Source: Bacteroides caecimuris (GTDB lineage Bacteria; Bacteroidota; Bacteroidia; Bacteroidales; Bacteroidaceae). From it: DNA of 64,000 nt. Each line of letters opens with the position of its first letter. Positions within the stretch are counted from its first letter, which is position 1. Both the position numbers and the translations under genes were made by a program. The notes under the pieces were generated by a model that worked only from the letters and a program-made list of their open reading frames with translations, was not told the DNA's origin and searched no databases. The stretch spans positions 3,286,001-3,350,000 of the forward strand of contig NZ_CP015401.2 of assembly GCF_001688725.2 (NCBI RefSeq). The letters run 5' to 3'. Shown in pieces: positions 45,298-55,289 of the stretch.

Positions 45298-46728
45298 ATG
45301 TTGAGAACAGTAGTAATTTTTTTTAAGTATATGCTTATTGCAAGTTGCTGTTTGCATATCACGAGTTGTGAAAGTAAGACAAAAGATGAGGCGGTCGACA
45401 AACTTTTAGGAGAATTGAAGGTTGAAGTTAACGGCACTTCGGTGACGGTCCATCAGGCGCGAGTTTCCAAATATCCTATGAATATGGTTTGGGAAGGGTA
45501 TCAACGTCCTGTTAATCAGACGGAAATTGCAAATTTTGCTTACTTCGATTTCAAAAAGAATGCGGTGGTGAAAATTACCTCTTCAGAAGATATAAAAGAC
45601 TGTAAAATACGTCCTACAGAATTCGGTATTACTCCCGTGGTGAAAGGTAAAAGTGTTGAGTTTACATTAACAGAGCCCTGCCAGTTTGTAGTTGAATTCG
45701 ATGGACATCATGAAGCCTTGCATCTGTTCGTCAATCCAGAAAAACTGACTGTCGACAGAGATGCTAATGCGCGTTATTTCGGTCCAGGTATCCATGAAGC
45801 CGGCGTTATTACAATGAGAAGCAATGAAATGGTATATATTGACGAAGGGGCAATAGTTTATGGAGCCATTCAAAGTGAAAACGCTTCCAATATAAAGATT
45901 GTAGGGAAAGGAATTCTTGATTCGAGTCATATGAATTCCGGACATATAGTTTCTTTGAAGGGCGTTAGTAACGCACATATTGAAGGTGTAATTTTGAAAG
46001 ACCCGGCCGGTTGGGCGGCAGTTCCCTATTATTGTAATGGAGTAACTTTTGATAATGTCAAGTTGATAGGTTTCTGGCGATACAATGCAGACGGAATAGA
46101 TATCGTTAATAGTAGCAATGTGACAATCAAGAACTCTTTTCTCCGAACATTTGATGATTGCATAGCAATCAAAGGGCAGAAAGCAGTTTATGACAAACAA
46201 AAAATTATAGAAAATATAAAAGTGGATAACTGTGTACTTTGGAATGACTGGGGGAAATGTTTTGAATTTGGAGCTGAAACAGTAGTGGATATTATTCGTG
46301 ATGTCACTATTTCGAATTGTTATATTCCTCACTTCACAATGGTGGCAATGTCTATGCAGAATGGCGATAGGGGGCACATTGAAAATGTTCGTTTTGAAAA
46401 TATCTCCATTGAGGAGCCAATAAAAGAAAATGCTATGTTAAAAGATGAACCTATGGATACAAGCTGGTGGGGAAAAACGATTGGTTTAGGAATTACCGGT
46501 ACTCAATGGTCTCAAGATAACATCCGAGGAAGTATAAATAACGTAAGTTTTCAGAATATTCGTCATATAGGTTCCGGTTGCACCGGAGTCGACTTGTCCG
46601 GATATGACAAAGACCATAAAGTGACCAATATAAATATAAAAGACTATTATGTGAATGGTACAAAAGTAACTAAAACGTCAAATCTCATCCATACAAATGA
46701 ATTTGTATCCGGTGTTACTGTTGAATAA
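45298..46728 (+). CDS. GH28-like right-handed beta-helix lipoprotein
   Basis: A 476-residue lipoprotein (signal ending HITSC) with an N-terminal beta-sandwich (about residues 35-150) and a parallel beta-helix. The polygalacturonase-type motifs NADGIDI and DDCIAIKGQ carry the expected three aspartates. The next family motif, GHG, is replaced by WGKCFEFGAET, and no RIK follows. This suggests a GH28 relative with altered chemistry or a related helix family such as GH49 or GH110. It lies in the PUL after susD and is probably on the cell surface or periplasmic side. Confidence 0.7.
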   Translation: MLRTVVIFFKYMLIASCCLHITSCESKTKDEAVDKLLGELKVEVNGTSVTVHQARVSKYPMNMVWEGYQRPVNQTEIANFAYFDFKKNAVVKITSSEDIKDCKIRPTEFGITPVVKGKSVEFTLTEPCQFVVEFDGHHEALHLFVNPEKLTVDRDANARYFGPGIHEAGVITMRSNEMVYIDEGAIVYGAIQSENASNIKIVGKGILDSSHMNSGHIVSLKGVSNAHIEGVILKDPAGWAAVPYYCNGVTFDNVKLIGFWRYNADGIDIVNSSNVTIKNSFLRTFDDCIAIKGQKAVYDKQKIIENIKVDNCVLWNDWGKCFEFGAETVVDIIRDVTISNCYIPHFTMVAMSMQNGDRGHIENVRFENISIEEPIKENAMLKDEPMDTSWWGKTIGLGITGTQWSQDNIRGSINNVSFQNIRHIGSGCTGVDLSGYDKDHKVTNINIKDYYVNGTKVTKTSNLIHTNEFVSGVTVE

Positions 46729-46777
46729 GGGAGTCTTTAACAGTCCCAAATATCAAAAATTTTAATCATTAATTATT

Positions 46778-48661
46778 ATGAAAATGAAAAAAATAGTTTT
46801 TTACTTTTCAATATTTGCTGCTATTGCATTAAATTCTTGTAATAAAGAGAATGAATCTGATATATTGCCTCCTGATGCTCCGAGTATTCTGACCGGTGAT
46901 TATGAAATTATAGCCAATGGCAATTGGGAAGCCGAAGATCAGGTTTATGTTTGGCATGGCGGTTCGAAGGGGTTTGTCGATGATGGCAAGTTTACGCTTT
47001 CAGATCCATCAACCTCGACTTTCAAGGGCACTTTAGCTGAATCTCTTGTTAGCGGAACCGAGTACAACTGGTATGTGGTAAGTCCTTCTGCCGAAGGTTC
47101 TCCAGCTTCATGCACTATCCCTGTATCAGAAAAATCCCAATACGGCAAGATAAAAGCTATTGCTGGTGAGAATGCTCCTTCTGTTAATATGCTTTCATTA
47201 GTAGCATTTGCTAAGGTCAATATCAAGAACACTACCAATCAGGCTATCATATTCAACTCTGCATCTCTTTCCTGCGGAAATCCCGTATTTGGGAAAATGT
47301 GTGTGGATTTTACTGATGAAAAAGTAAAATACATCGACTGCCCCGCTGCATCCCAATCAGTATTGATTTCAGAAACAGAAAGTCGTTTGCCTGCAGGGGA
47401 GACTATGACATTTACTATCGCTGTAAAGCCTTTTACCGCAAATGAAGAGGTATTAAAACTCGAACTAGATAACTTTGAACTAACTAATGCATTAAATGAA
47501 ATTTCCTTTGAAGCAGGTAAAACAGTTGATGTGAATTATGAAATCAATGCTCCAGATGTTCCAGAAATTGAAGAAGGAACAGTATTAGCAGCATCAGGTA
47601 CAGCCTCACCGGTAGCGGATGATCTCATTCAAGATTGGATGGCTTTTCAGTTGACTACCGGTGTTTATGAATATGTTTATAGAGGATGGCTAAATCAGGG
47701 AACATTCTTCTGTTTTGGCAAAAATAATGAGTCTATAAAGTATGTTTTCAGTGCAACAGACAATGGCGCTGAATTTGGAGAACAGGGAGGTGAGAGTGCA
47801 ATGACGATTACGGAAGCATTATCCGAACCGTCAACATACAACAAATGGACTGTGACCAAAGAAGGTTATTATGAAATAGTCCTTGATTGTTATACTTCAA
47901 AACTTAAGGCAACTTATCTCTGTGATGCCGCTTCTGTATTTTCCAAAATCGAAGTAGAAAAACTCTATTTGAACGTTAAATACAATGATCAAGAACAGTT
48001 TGGAATACGTGCTGACCAAATGATTGAAATGGAAAAAACAGGAAATGGAGTATTCAAGGCCAAGGTTTCTGTTCCAGAAGACAAAATATCCGGGCAGTTC
48101 AGATGCCAAATGGATCTTGGTGGGCATTCACTTCCGGTCATTCTTCCTTCTGACAGTGATAAATCGGTTGCTGAGTGTGATGGAGGATTGGCCAAAACGC
48201 CATTTGTGCTCACGATGAATGGAACTACAAACTTTTGGCTACATACTGATACTCCGGGACATTCGTATGTGATTACCGTTGATCTTAAACAGGGATTGAT
48301 TTGGGCCAACTGTGACCAGCCTTCTATAGAAGCTTCAGACATTCTTTTGTCAGGACCAGCTATTGGGTATGACTGGGGGAATTTTGCTCACATGAAGAAG
48401 ACGGATAATCAATTTGTTTTTGAATTTGAAGTGGAAATATCGGGTAAAGATGAAATGTTTACCATACATCTTGATGGTGAACAAAGGTCTCTTATACCAT
48501 TCAGTGGTGGAAATGAGGTGTTGAGTTTGGGCGAAAATAAATTCAAATATCGTGATGCAGCGGCTGATTGTGGATGGTTTGTTCCTAATATTCCTGCTGG
48601 GAAATATAAATTGACAGTCAATCTTCAAGATTATACATTGACCGTGACGAAAGTAAATTGA
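46778..48661 (+). CDS. PUL surface glycan-binding lipoprotein (SusE/F-like)
   Basis: A 627-residue lipoprotein with signal ending LNSC. An N-terminal part (about residues 30-250) resembles fimbrillin/Mfa-type beta-sandwiches (WEAEDQVYVWHGG, VAFAKVNI). It is followed by about three SusE/F-like domains (about 270-390, 395-510 and 515-627) with aromatic residues fit for sugar binding. No catalytic motif is seen. It is placed between the GH28-like and GH78 genes, as glycan-binding proteins usually are. The start could also be the second Met (46784). Confidence 0.65.
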   Translation: MKMKKIVFYFSIFAAIALNSCNKENESDILPPDAPSILTGDYEIIANGNWEAEDQVYVWHGGSKGFVDDGKFTLSDPSTSTFKGTLAESLVSGTEYNWYVVSPSAEGSPASCTIPVSEKSQYGKIKAIAGENAPSVNMLSLVAFAKVNIKNTTNQAIIFNSASLSCGNPVFGKMCVDFTDEKVKYIDCPAASQSVLISETESRLPAGETMTFTIAVKPFTANEEVLKLELDNFELTNALNEISFEAGKTVDVNYEINAPDVPEIEEGTVLAASGTASPVADDLIQDWMAFQLTTGVYEYVYRGWLNQGTFFCFGKNNESIKYVFSATDNGAEFGEQGGESAMTITEALSEPSTYNKWTVTKEGYYEIVLDCYTSKLKATYLCDAASVFSKIEVEKLYLNVKYNDQEQFGIRADQMIEMEKTGNGVFKAKVSVPEDKISGQFRCQMDLGGHSLPVILPSDSDKSVAECDGGLAKTPFVLTMNGTTNFWLHTDTPGHSYVITVDLKQGLIWANCDQPSIEASDILLSGPAIGYDWGNFAHMKKTDNQFVFEFEVEISGKDEMFTIHLDGEQRSLIPFSGGNEVLSLGENKFKYRDAAADCGWFVPNIPAGKYKLTVNLQDYTLTVTKVN

Positions 48662-48689
48662 AAAGTTTATATTCCTAACAACATTGTAG

Positions 48690-48717
48690 TCTGCCCTATC
48701 TGTAATGATAGGGCAGA
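48690..48717 (+). promoter_or_regulatory. Hairpin after the glycan-binding protein gene
   Basis: TCTGCCCTATC (48690-48700) and GATAGGGCAGA (48707-48717) form a perfect 11-bp stem with a 6-base loop. No T tract follows, so it is terminator-like but weak. Confidence 0.55.
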
Positions 48718-48773
48718 TGATAATGAGGTCGTAACTGCAAAAAAGAAATTACCGATATATTGAATGCAATAAA

Positions 48774-51551
48774 ATGAAAAAGAAGATACAGAAAATAGTT
48801 TTTATATTCGTTTGGTTTATTACTGCAAGTGCGTCGGCTACCCCTTCATTCTCGGTATACGACCTTATGGTAGAACTGGCGGAAAGGCCTATTGGAATAG
48901 AAACCTTAGAACCGCATTTCAGTTGGAAAATATATGCACAAGAACGAAATTTTAAACAAAGTGCTTATCGTATATGTGTTGCAGATTCTCCTGTAAAATT
49001 GGAGAATGGTGATCCCAATGTATGGGACAGTGGTAAAGTTCTTTCTGACAATTCAATTTTTAATCCATTTAAAGGAAAAAAATTGTGCTCTTCAACCACC
49101 TATTATTGGAAGGTAAAGGTTTGGAATGATAAAGGAGAAGAATCCGTATGGAGTCGAGCAAATACTTTTACGACAGGACTTCTGAATGAAAGTGATTGGG
49201 GAACTTCCAGTTGGATTTCAATGGAAGCAGACCAACTGAAAATAAAGGGAATTCATTATCAAAACAAGGATGCCTTGCCCGCTTCTAAAACAGGTATGTA
49301 TAAAATGCCTCAGTTTCGCAAAGAATTTCAAGTAAAGAAAAATATACAGAAGGCTTTTATCTATATCTCAGGTGTAGGACATTTTGACTTATTTTTAAAT
49401 GGATCCAAAGTAGGAGATCATTTTTTGGATGCAGGGTGGACTTTGTATGACAAGGAGGTCTTCTATGTTTCATTTGACGTAACAGATCTGTTGCAGAAGG
49501 AAGATAATGTTCTTGGAGTTATGCTTGGAAATGGTTTTTATAATATGCCACAAGAACGTTATTTCAAATTATTAGTATCATATGGCTCTCCCAAACTGAA
49601 ATTAATACTAAAAATAACATACAATGACGGTACATCGCAGGAGATTGTTTCGGATAACTCTTGGAAAGTAACAGAGAGCCCTATCACATACTCCAGTATA
49701 TATGGTGGAGAGGATTATGATGCCACTAAACAAAAACAAGGCTGGATGCAAGTAGGTTATGACGATGAAAATTGGGAAAATGCCCTTGAAGCAAACTATC
49801 ATCCTAAAATGATTTCTCAACAAATAGAACCACTAAAGGTAAAAGAAGAAATTCCAGTAGTCAGATGTTATAAGAATAGTAAGGGGAATTGGATATACGA
49901 TTTTGGACAGAATTTTTCGGGAATAGTCCGTCTTCATGTATCGGGGAGAAGATTCCAGAAGCTTAGTCTTGTTCCTGCCGAACTGCTAAACAAGAACAAT
50001 ACCGCCAATCAGACAGCTTCCGGACATCCTTTTTGTTATAATTATACATTGAGGGGGGATAGCATTGAAATTTGGCAACCGCAATTTACATATTATGGGT
50101 TTCGCTATGTAGAAGTAAAAGGTGCCGTTCCTGCGGGAGAAAGAAATCCAAGGAACCTTCCTGTTATAACCGAACTTGTAGGATTACATACAAGTTTATC
50201 TGCTTCTCAATCCGGAACTTTCTTTTGCTCCAATCCATTGTTCAACAAGATACATAACCTTATTGATTGGGCTATGCGCAGCAATATGGCCAGTGTATTA
50301 ACCGATTGTCCTCACAGGGAAAAATTAGGATGGGTAGAACAGGCATACTTGATGCAATATTCATTGCAATACCGCTATAATATGTCAAGGATGTATAATA
50401 AGATTATAAAAGATATGTATCTGTCGCAGACCGAACAAGGCATGATTCCGTCCATTGCGCCTGAGTATGTGAGGTTTAAAGACGGTTTTGAGGATACACC
50501 AGAATGGGGAAGTGCTTTTATTATTTCCTCTTGGTATACATATTTATGGTATGGCGATGATAGATCGTTGAAAAAATATTATCCTATGATGAAAAAATAC
50601 ATGGATTACTTAGCTTCCCGCGCAAACGACAATATCATAGCATATGGATTGGGTGATTGGTTTGACATAGGTCCAGATGTTCCTGGAAATTCCCAGCTGA
50701 CTTCAAATGGTTTAACCGCAACTGCAACTTATTACTATAACGCTACTATTATGCAAAAAATCGCACATTTATTGGCCCAACCGGATGATGTGGAAAAGTA
50801 TGGAAGATTGGCAGTTGAAATTAAAGAATCATTCAATCGCAGTTTTTTCAATTCTTCCACTAATACTTATGACCGTAATAGTCAGACTGCAAATTCGATA
50901 GTGCTATTTATGGGATTAGCAGATGAAACATATAAACAATCAATCATTAACAATCTGGTTTGCGATATAGAGAAACGAAATTATTCGTTAACTGCGGGTG
51001 ATATCGGTTATAGATATGTATTGCAAGCTTTAGAAACCAACGGTTTGTCAGAGTTGATTTATAAGATGAATTGTAAATACAATGTACCAGGATATGGTTG
51101 GCAGTTAGCACATGGAGCAACGGCACTTACTGAATCATGGCAAGCGTTTGGATTTGTATCCAACAATCATTTTATGTTAGGACATTTGATGGAGTGGTTA
51201 TATGGTGGCATAGGAGGAATACGTCAGACAGAACAATCATTGGCTTATAAAACAATACAGATTGACCCTCATGTCGTTGGAAACATCACTTCTGCATCAG
51301 CTTCTTATGAGTCACCTTATGGTCGGATTTGTAGTGAATGGAAGAAAAAGCAAGAAGGTTTCGAATTGAAAGTTTCTATTCCTGCAAATAGCGAAGCGGT
51401 GATTCTTTTACCAACGAGAAACATTGAGAATATAACAGATTATGGAGTATGTTTGCATCTGTCTAAAGATATCGTTTTTTTAGGAGTCGAAAGTAATAAA
51501 ACAAAAATAAAGATAGGTTCCGGCAACTATTTGTTCTTCGTAAAAAACTGA
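48774..51551 (+). CDS. GH78 alpha-L-rhamnosidase
   Basis: A 925-residue secreted rhamnosidase with signal ending SASA. N-terminal beta-sandwich domains include the Bac_rhamnosid_N segment FDLFLNGSKVGDHFLDAGWTLYDKEVFY. The (alpha/alpha)6 catalytic barrel (about residues 470-800) has the family block DCPHREKLGWVEQ and GLGDWFDIG. A C-terminal beta domain is present. It removes terminal alpha-L-rhamnose, as in rhamnogalacturonan, arabinogalactan side chains or flavonoid glycosides. It lies in the middle of the PUL operon. Confidence 0.93.
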   Translation: MKKKIQKIVFIFVWFITASASATPSFSVYDLMVELAERPIGIETLEPHFSWKIYAQERNFKQSAYRICVADSPVKLENGDPNVWDSGKVLSDNSIFNPFKGKKLCSSTTYYWKVKVWNDKGEESVWSRANTFTTGLLNESDWGTSSWISMEADQLKIKGIHYQNKDALPASKTGMYKMPQFRKEFQVKKNIQKAFIYISGVGHFDLFLNGSKVGDHFLDAGWTLYDKEVFYVSFDVTDLLQKEDNVLGVMLGNGFYNMPQERYFKLLVSYGSPKLKLILKITYNDGTSQEIVSDNSWKVTESPITYSSIYGGEDYDATKQKQGWMQVGYDDENWENALEANYHPKMISQQIEPLKVKEEIPVVRCYKNSKGNWIYDFGQNFSGIVRLHVSGRRFQKLSLVPAELLNKNNTANQTASGHPFCYNYTLRGDSIEIWQPQFTYYGFRYVEVKGAVPAGERNPRNLPVITELVGLHTSLSASQSGTFFCSNPLFNKIHNLIDWAMRSNMASVLTDCPHREKLGWVEQAYLMQYSLQYRYNMSRMYNKIIKDMYLSQTEQGMIPSIAPEYVRFKDGFEDTPEWGSAFIISSWYTYLWYGDDRSLKKYYPMMKKYMDYLASRANDNIIAYGLGDWFDIGPDVPGNSQLTSNGLTATATYYYNATIMQKIAHLLAQPDDVEKYGRLAVEIKESFNRSFFNSSTNTYDRNSQTANSIVLFMGLADETYKQSIINNLVCDIEKRNYSLTAGDIGYRYVLQALETNGLSELIYKMNCKYNVPGYGWQLAHGATALTESWQAFGFVSNNHFMLGHLMEWLYGGIGGIRQTEQSLAYKTIQIDPHVVGNITSASASYESPYGRICSEWKKKQEGFELKVSIPANSEAVILLPTRNIENITDYGVCLHLSKDIVFLGVESNKTKIKIGSGNYLFFVKN

Positions 51552-51598
51552 GAAAACATGTAGTAAATCAGAGAGTACAAGCTACTCTTCATGATGCA

Positions 51599-51626
51599 CT
51601 TGTTGTGTGGTAAATCACACAACAAG
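51599..51626 (+). promoter_or_regulatory. Hairpin after the GH78 gene
   Basis: CTTGTTGTGTG (51599-51609) and CACACAACAAG (51616-51626) form a perfect 11-bp stem with a 6-base loop, 48 bases past the GH78 stop. No U tract follows. Confidence 0.55.
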
Positions 51627-51719
51627 ATGACTTTAGAATCATTCTCGTCAATGAACATTGAAAAGAAACTTCAAAAATAAATATATAATTAGAAAACAAA
51701 TCTTATATCAGAAATAAAT

Positions 51720-53963
51720 ATGAAATTTAAAGCAATGCTATTGGGCTTGGCTTTAATGCCTGTATTGTCAGTTTTGGCACAAGTACCTGTGTATCTGAAT
51801 GCAGACAAGCCTATTGAAGAGCGAGTAAAAGATGCGCTGAGTCGTATGACTCTTGAGGAAAAAGTGAAGATGCTTCATGCACAGTCAAAATTCAGTTCGG
51901 CAGGCGTAGCTCGGCTTGGAATCCCCGAGATATGGGCTACCGACGGTCCTCACGGTATCCGTCCGGAAGTGTTGTGGGATGAATGGAATCAGGCCGGATG
52001 GACAAATGACTCTTGTATCGCTTACCCTGCATTGACTTGTCTTGCTGCCACATGGAATCCGGAAATGTCTCATCTCTATGGAAAAAGTGTAGGTGAAGAG
52101 GCTCGCTACCGCAAGAAAGATATCTTGTTAGGACCCGGTGTGAACATCTATCGTACTCCTCTGAATGGGCGTAATTTTGAATATATGGGTGAAGATCCGT
52201 ACCTGTCCGCCACTATGGTAGTTCCTTATATCAAAGGAGTACAGGAAAATGGTGTAGCCGCTTGTGTGAAACATTACGCTTTGAATAATCAGGAAACCAA
52301 TCGGCACACTACTAATGTATATCTGAGCGACCGTTCCCTTTATGAGATATACCTACCTGCGTTCCAAGCCGCTGTTCAAGAAGGTGGAGCATGGGCAATT
52401 ATGGGTTCTTATAATCTTTATCAAGGAGAACATGCTTGCCACAACAAACGTTTACTTAAAGATATTCTTCGTGACGAATGGAACTTTGACGGTGTGGTTG
52501 TATCCGATTGGGGCGGAGTACACAGTACGGAACAAGCTGTTTACAATGGCTTGGATCTCGAATTCGGGACTTGGACAGACGGTCTGTCAAACGGTACACG
52601 AAATGCTTATGATAATTATTTTCTTGCTTTCCCTTACCTGAAGCTGATAAAAGAGGGCAAGATTGAAACAAAGGAACTGGACGAAAAAGTAAGCAATATT
52701 CTCCGACTGATTTTTCGGACTTCAATGGCTTCACATAAACCATTCGGTTCTTTGGGGTCTCCTGACCACGGGAAGGTCAGTCGTAAAATAGCTGAAGAGG
52801 GAATCGTTCTTTTACAGAACAACAACAATATACTGCCTATCGATTTGAATAAAACAAAGAAAATAGCCGTTGTTGGTGAGAATGCAATCAAGATGATGAC
52901 AGTGGGTGGTGGTAGTTCTTCCTTGAAAGTAAAATATGAGATTTCTCCGCTGGACGGATTGAGAAACCGTGTGGGAGATAAAGCGGAAGTGGTTTATGCA
53001 CGTGGATATGTAGGAGATTCATCGAGTGAATTAAATGGAGTAACAACAGGACAGAACTTGAAAGACGACCGTTCGGAAGACGAACTTCTCGCTGAGGCTC
53101 TGCAAATGGCCGAAAACGCGGATTATGTTATTTTCTTCGGTGGGCTAAATAAGAGTGAAGGACAAGATTGTGAAGGTTCAGACCGTATTTCTTTGGGATT
53201 GCCATATGCGCAAGACAGAGTAATCCGTGAATTGGCTCAGATTAATAAGAATTTGATTTTTGTCAATATTTCCGGTAATGCAGTAGCCATGCCTTGGGTG
53301 AACGAAGTTCCCGCCATTGTTCAAGGCTGGTTTTTGGGTTCGGAAGCCGGAACGGCCCTCGCTTCTGTATTAATCGGAGATATTAATCCTTCCGGTAAGT
53401 TACCTTTTACTTTTCCCGTAAAATTGGATGATGTAGGTGCTCATAAATTAGGCGAATATCCAGGCAATAAAAAAGAATTGGTAACCAAGCATCAAGGTGA
53501 CACAATAAACGAAACTTACCATGAAGGCATCTTTGTAGGTTACCGTTGGGCGGATAAAGAAAAAATCAAGCCATTGTTTCCGTTTGGACACGGATTAAGC
53601 TACACCACTTTTACTTATAGCAAACCTGCTGCGGACAAGAAAACAATGACCGCCGATGATACGATTTCGTTTACCGTCAACATAAAAAATACAGGAACCT
53701 ATGAAGGTCAGGAAATTGTTCAGCTTTATATCAGCGATAAAAAATCTTCCCTGCCGCGTCCGTTGAAGGAGCTGAAAGCTTTCCAAAAAGTTAAATTGGC
53801 TCCGGGAGAAGAGAAATCGGTAACACTGACGATTGATAAAAAAGCGTTGAGTTTCTTTGATGATGCAAGACATGAATGGGTAGCCGAACCTGGTAAGTTT
53901 GAAGCGATGATTGGGAGTTCCTCCCGGAATATCAAGGGAACAATAGTATTTGAGTTAAAATAA
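51720..53963 (+). CDS. GH3 beta-glycosidase
   Basis: A 747-residue exported GH3 enzyme with signal ending VLAQ. The barrel (about residues 25-350) has the substrate segments GIPEIWATDGPHG, ACVKHYALNNQE and the nucleophile D263 in VVVSDWGG. The second alpha/beta domain (about 375-600) is followed by a C-terminal fibronectin-III-like domain. It probably removes beta-glucose or beta-xylose from oligosaccharides in the periplasm. The GH37-like gene starts 24 bases later. Confidence 0.93.
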   Translation: MKFKAMLLGLALMPVLSVLAQVPVYLNADKPIEERVKDALSRMTLEEKVKMLHAQSKFSSAGVARLGIPEIWATDGPHGIRPEVLWDEWNQAGWTNDSCIAYPALTCLAATWNPEMSHLYGKSVGEEARYRKKDILLGPGVNIYRTPLNGRNFEYMGEDPYLSATMVVPYIKGVQENGVAACVKHYALNNQETNRHTTNVYLSDRSLYEIYLPAFQAAVQEGGAWAIMGSYNLYQGEHACHNKRLLKDILRDEWNFDGVVVSDWGGVHSTEQAVYNGLDLEFGTWTDGLSNGTRNAYDNYFLAFPYLKLIKEGKIETKELDEKVSNILRLIFRTSMASHKPFGSLGSPDHGKVSRKIAEEGIVLLQNNNNILPIDLNKTKKIAVVGENAIKMMTVGGGSSSLKVKYEISPLDGLRNRVGDKAEVVYARGYVGDSSSELNGVTTGQNLKDDRSEDELLAEALQMAENADYVIFFGGLNKSEGQDCEGSDRISLGLPYAQDRVIRELAQINKNLIFVNISGNAVAMPWVNEVPAIVQGWFLGSEAGTALASVLIGDINPSGKLPFTFPVKLDDVGAHKLGEYPGNKKELVTKHQGDTINETYHEGIFVGYRWADKEKIKPLFPFGHGLSYTTFTYSKPAADKKTMTADDTISFTVNIKNTGTYEGQEIVQLYISDKKSSLPRPLKELKAFQKVKLAPGEEKSVTLTIDKKALSFFDDARHEWVAEPGKFEAMIGSSSRNIKGTIVFELK

Positions 53964-53987
53964 AACATTATTAAAATACAATATACT

Positions 53988-55289
53988 ATGCGTCAATTAT
54001 TAACTGCAATATTTATTTTCATATTTTCTCTCTTTATAAATGCCCAACAGCAATCGCTTGAAGACATACGAAATGTACGTTTATTCATTAAAGAACATAT
54101 GGGACATACTGTAAAAGAGTGTAAAAAGGATACATTGGGATATATTGCTTTGCCAAAACCCTATAGTGTTCCAAGTTTGAGTGGTGCATTTCAGCAAGAT
54201 ATGTATTATTGGGATACATATTTTACCAATATAGGGTTGATATTGGATGATGACTTTGAGCAGGCATTGAATAATGTAGATAACATCCTTTACTTAATAG
54301 ATAAGTTTGGATTTATGCCTAATGGTTCTAATGTTTCATATTTGAATCGTTCACAACCACCATTTGCCAGTATGATGGTTCGGGATATTTACGAAAAGAG
54401 CAGGGATAAAATATGGTTGGAATCTGCCTGTAGAATATTAGAAAAAGAGTACACATTCTGGATGACTCAACGAATTACACCTACAGGACTAAACCGATAT
54501 TCGAACAGTGCAACAAGAGATGAACTGGTTTCATTTTATGAATATATGAGAACACGTTTCACTGACTTGCCTGTTTTAACAGATTCTTTGAAGTTATTGA
54601 AACAATCTTCTCATTTAATTGCAGAAGCGGAGTCCGGTTGGGATTTTTCCCCTCGTTTTGATTTTCGTTGTGAAGATTTTAATCCTGTGGATTTAAATGC
54701 AAATCTCTATTTATATGAACAGAATTTTGCTTTTTTCTATAAAGAATTGAAAAAGAAAGGTTCAAACAAATGGTTGGATGCAGCCCAAAAAAGGAAAAAT
54801 CTGTTGAATAAATATTGTTACAACTCTCAAGACGGCTGCTTTTATGATTATGACTTTATAAACGATCGACTAAGCCCCATATATTCTGCGGCTGTTTTTA
54901 ATTTACTTTGGGCAGAGGTCTTAACCAAACATCAAGCTAAGAATGTGGTTGTTCATCTTCAAAGATTAGAATATCCTTGGGGCATTGTCGCTTGCAAACA
55001 AGGGAAACGCAAGAGAACCTATCAGTGGGATTTTCCTAATGCATGGGCGAGTTTTAATCTTTTATCAATAAATGGTCTGGACCGCTATGGATTTAAAAAA
55101 GAAGCTCGTCGCATAGCTCAGAAATATGTTAGTAGTATTGTTAAGATTTACCAATCTTCAGGTAATCTATGGGAGAAATATAACGCTGAATTAGGAAATT
55201 TGGAAGTGAATAATGAATACGAAATGCCTCCATTTATGGGGTGGACAGCCGGTGCTTTTATCTACGCATCTGATTATCTGATTAAATAA
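53988..55289 (+). CDS. GH37 (trehalase-family) glycosidase
   Basis: A 433-residue secreted protein (signal ending FINAQ) with an (alpha/alpha)6 barrel. Trehalase signatures are visible in diverged form: QDMYYWDTYF, ESGWDFSPRF with D219 in the place of the catalytic acid, QWDFPNAWAS, and NEYEMPPFMGWTAG with E410 in the place of the base. It is shorter than E. coli TreA (565). In a rhamnosidase- and arabinofuranosidase-type PUL, a true trehalase is unexpected, so the substrate may be another alpha- or beta-glucoside. It is the last gene of the locus. Confidence 0.8.
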   Translation: MRQLLTAIFIFIFSLFINAQQQSLEDIRNVRLFIKEHMGHTVKECKKDTLGYIALPKPYSVPSLSGAFQQDMYYWDTYFTNIGLILDDDFEQALNNVDNILYLIDKFGFMPNGSNVSYLNRSQPPFASMMVRDIYEKSRDKIWLESACRILEKEYTFWMTQRITPTGLNRYSNSATRDELVSFYEYMRTRFTDLPVLTDSLKLLKQSSHLIAEAESGWDFSPRFDFRCEDFNPVDLNANLYLYEQNFAFFYKELKKKGSNKWLDAAQKRKNLLNKYCYNSQDGCFYDYDFINDRLSPIYSAAVFNLLWAEVLTKHQAKNVVVHLQRLEYPWGIVACKQGKRKRTYQWDFPNAWASFNLLSINGLDRYGFKKEARRIAQKYVSSIVKIYQSSGNLWEKYNAELGNLEVNNEYEMPPFMGWTAGAFIYASDYLIK

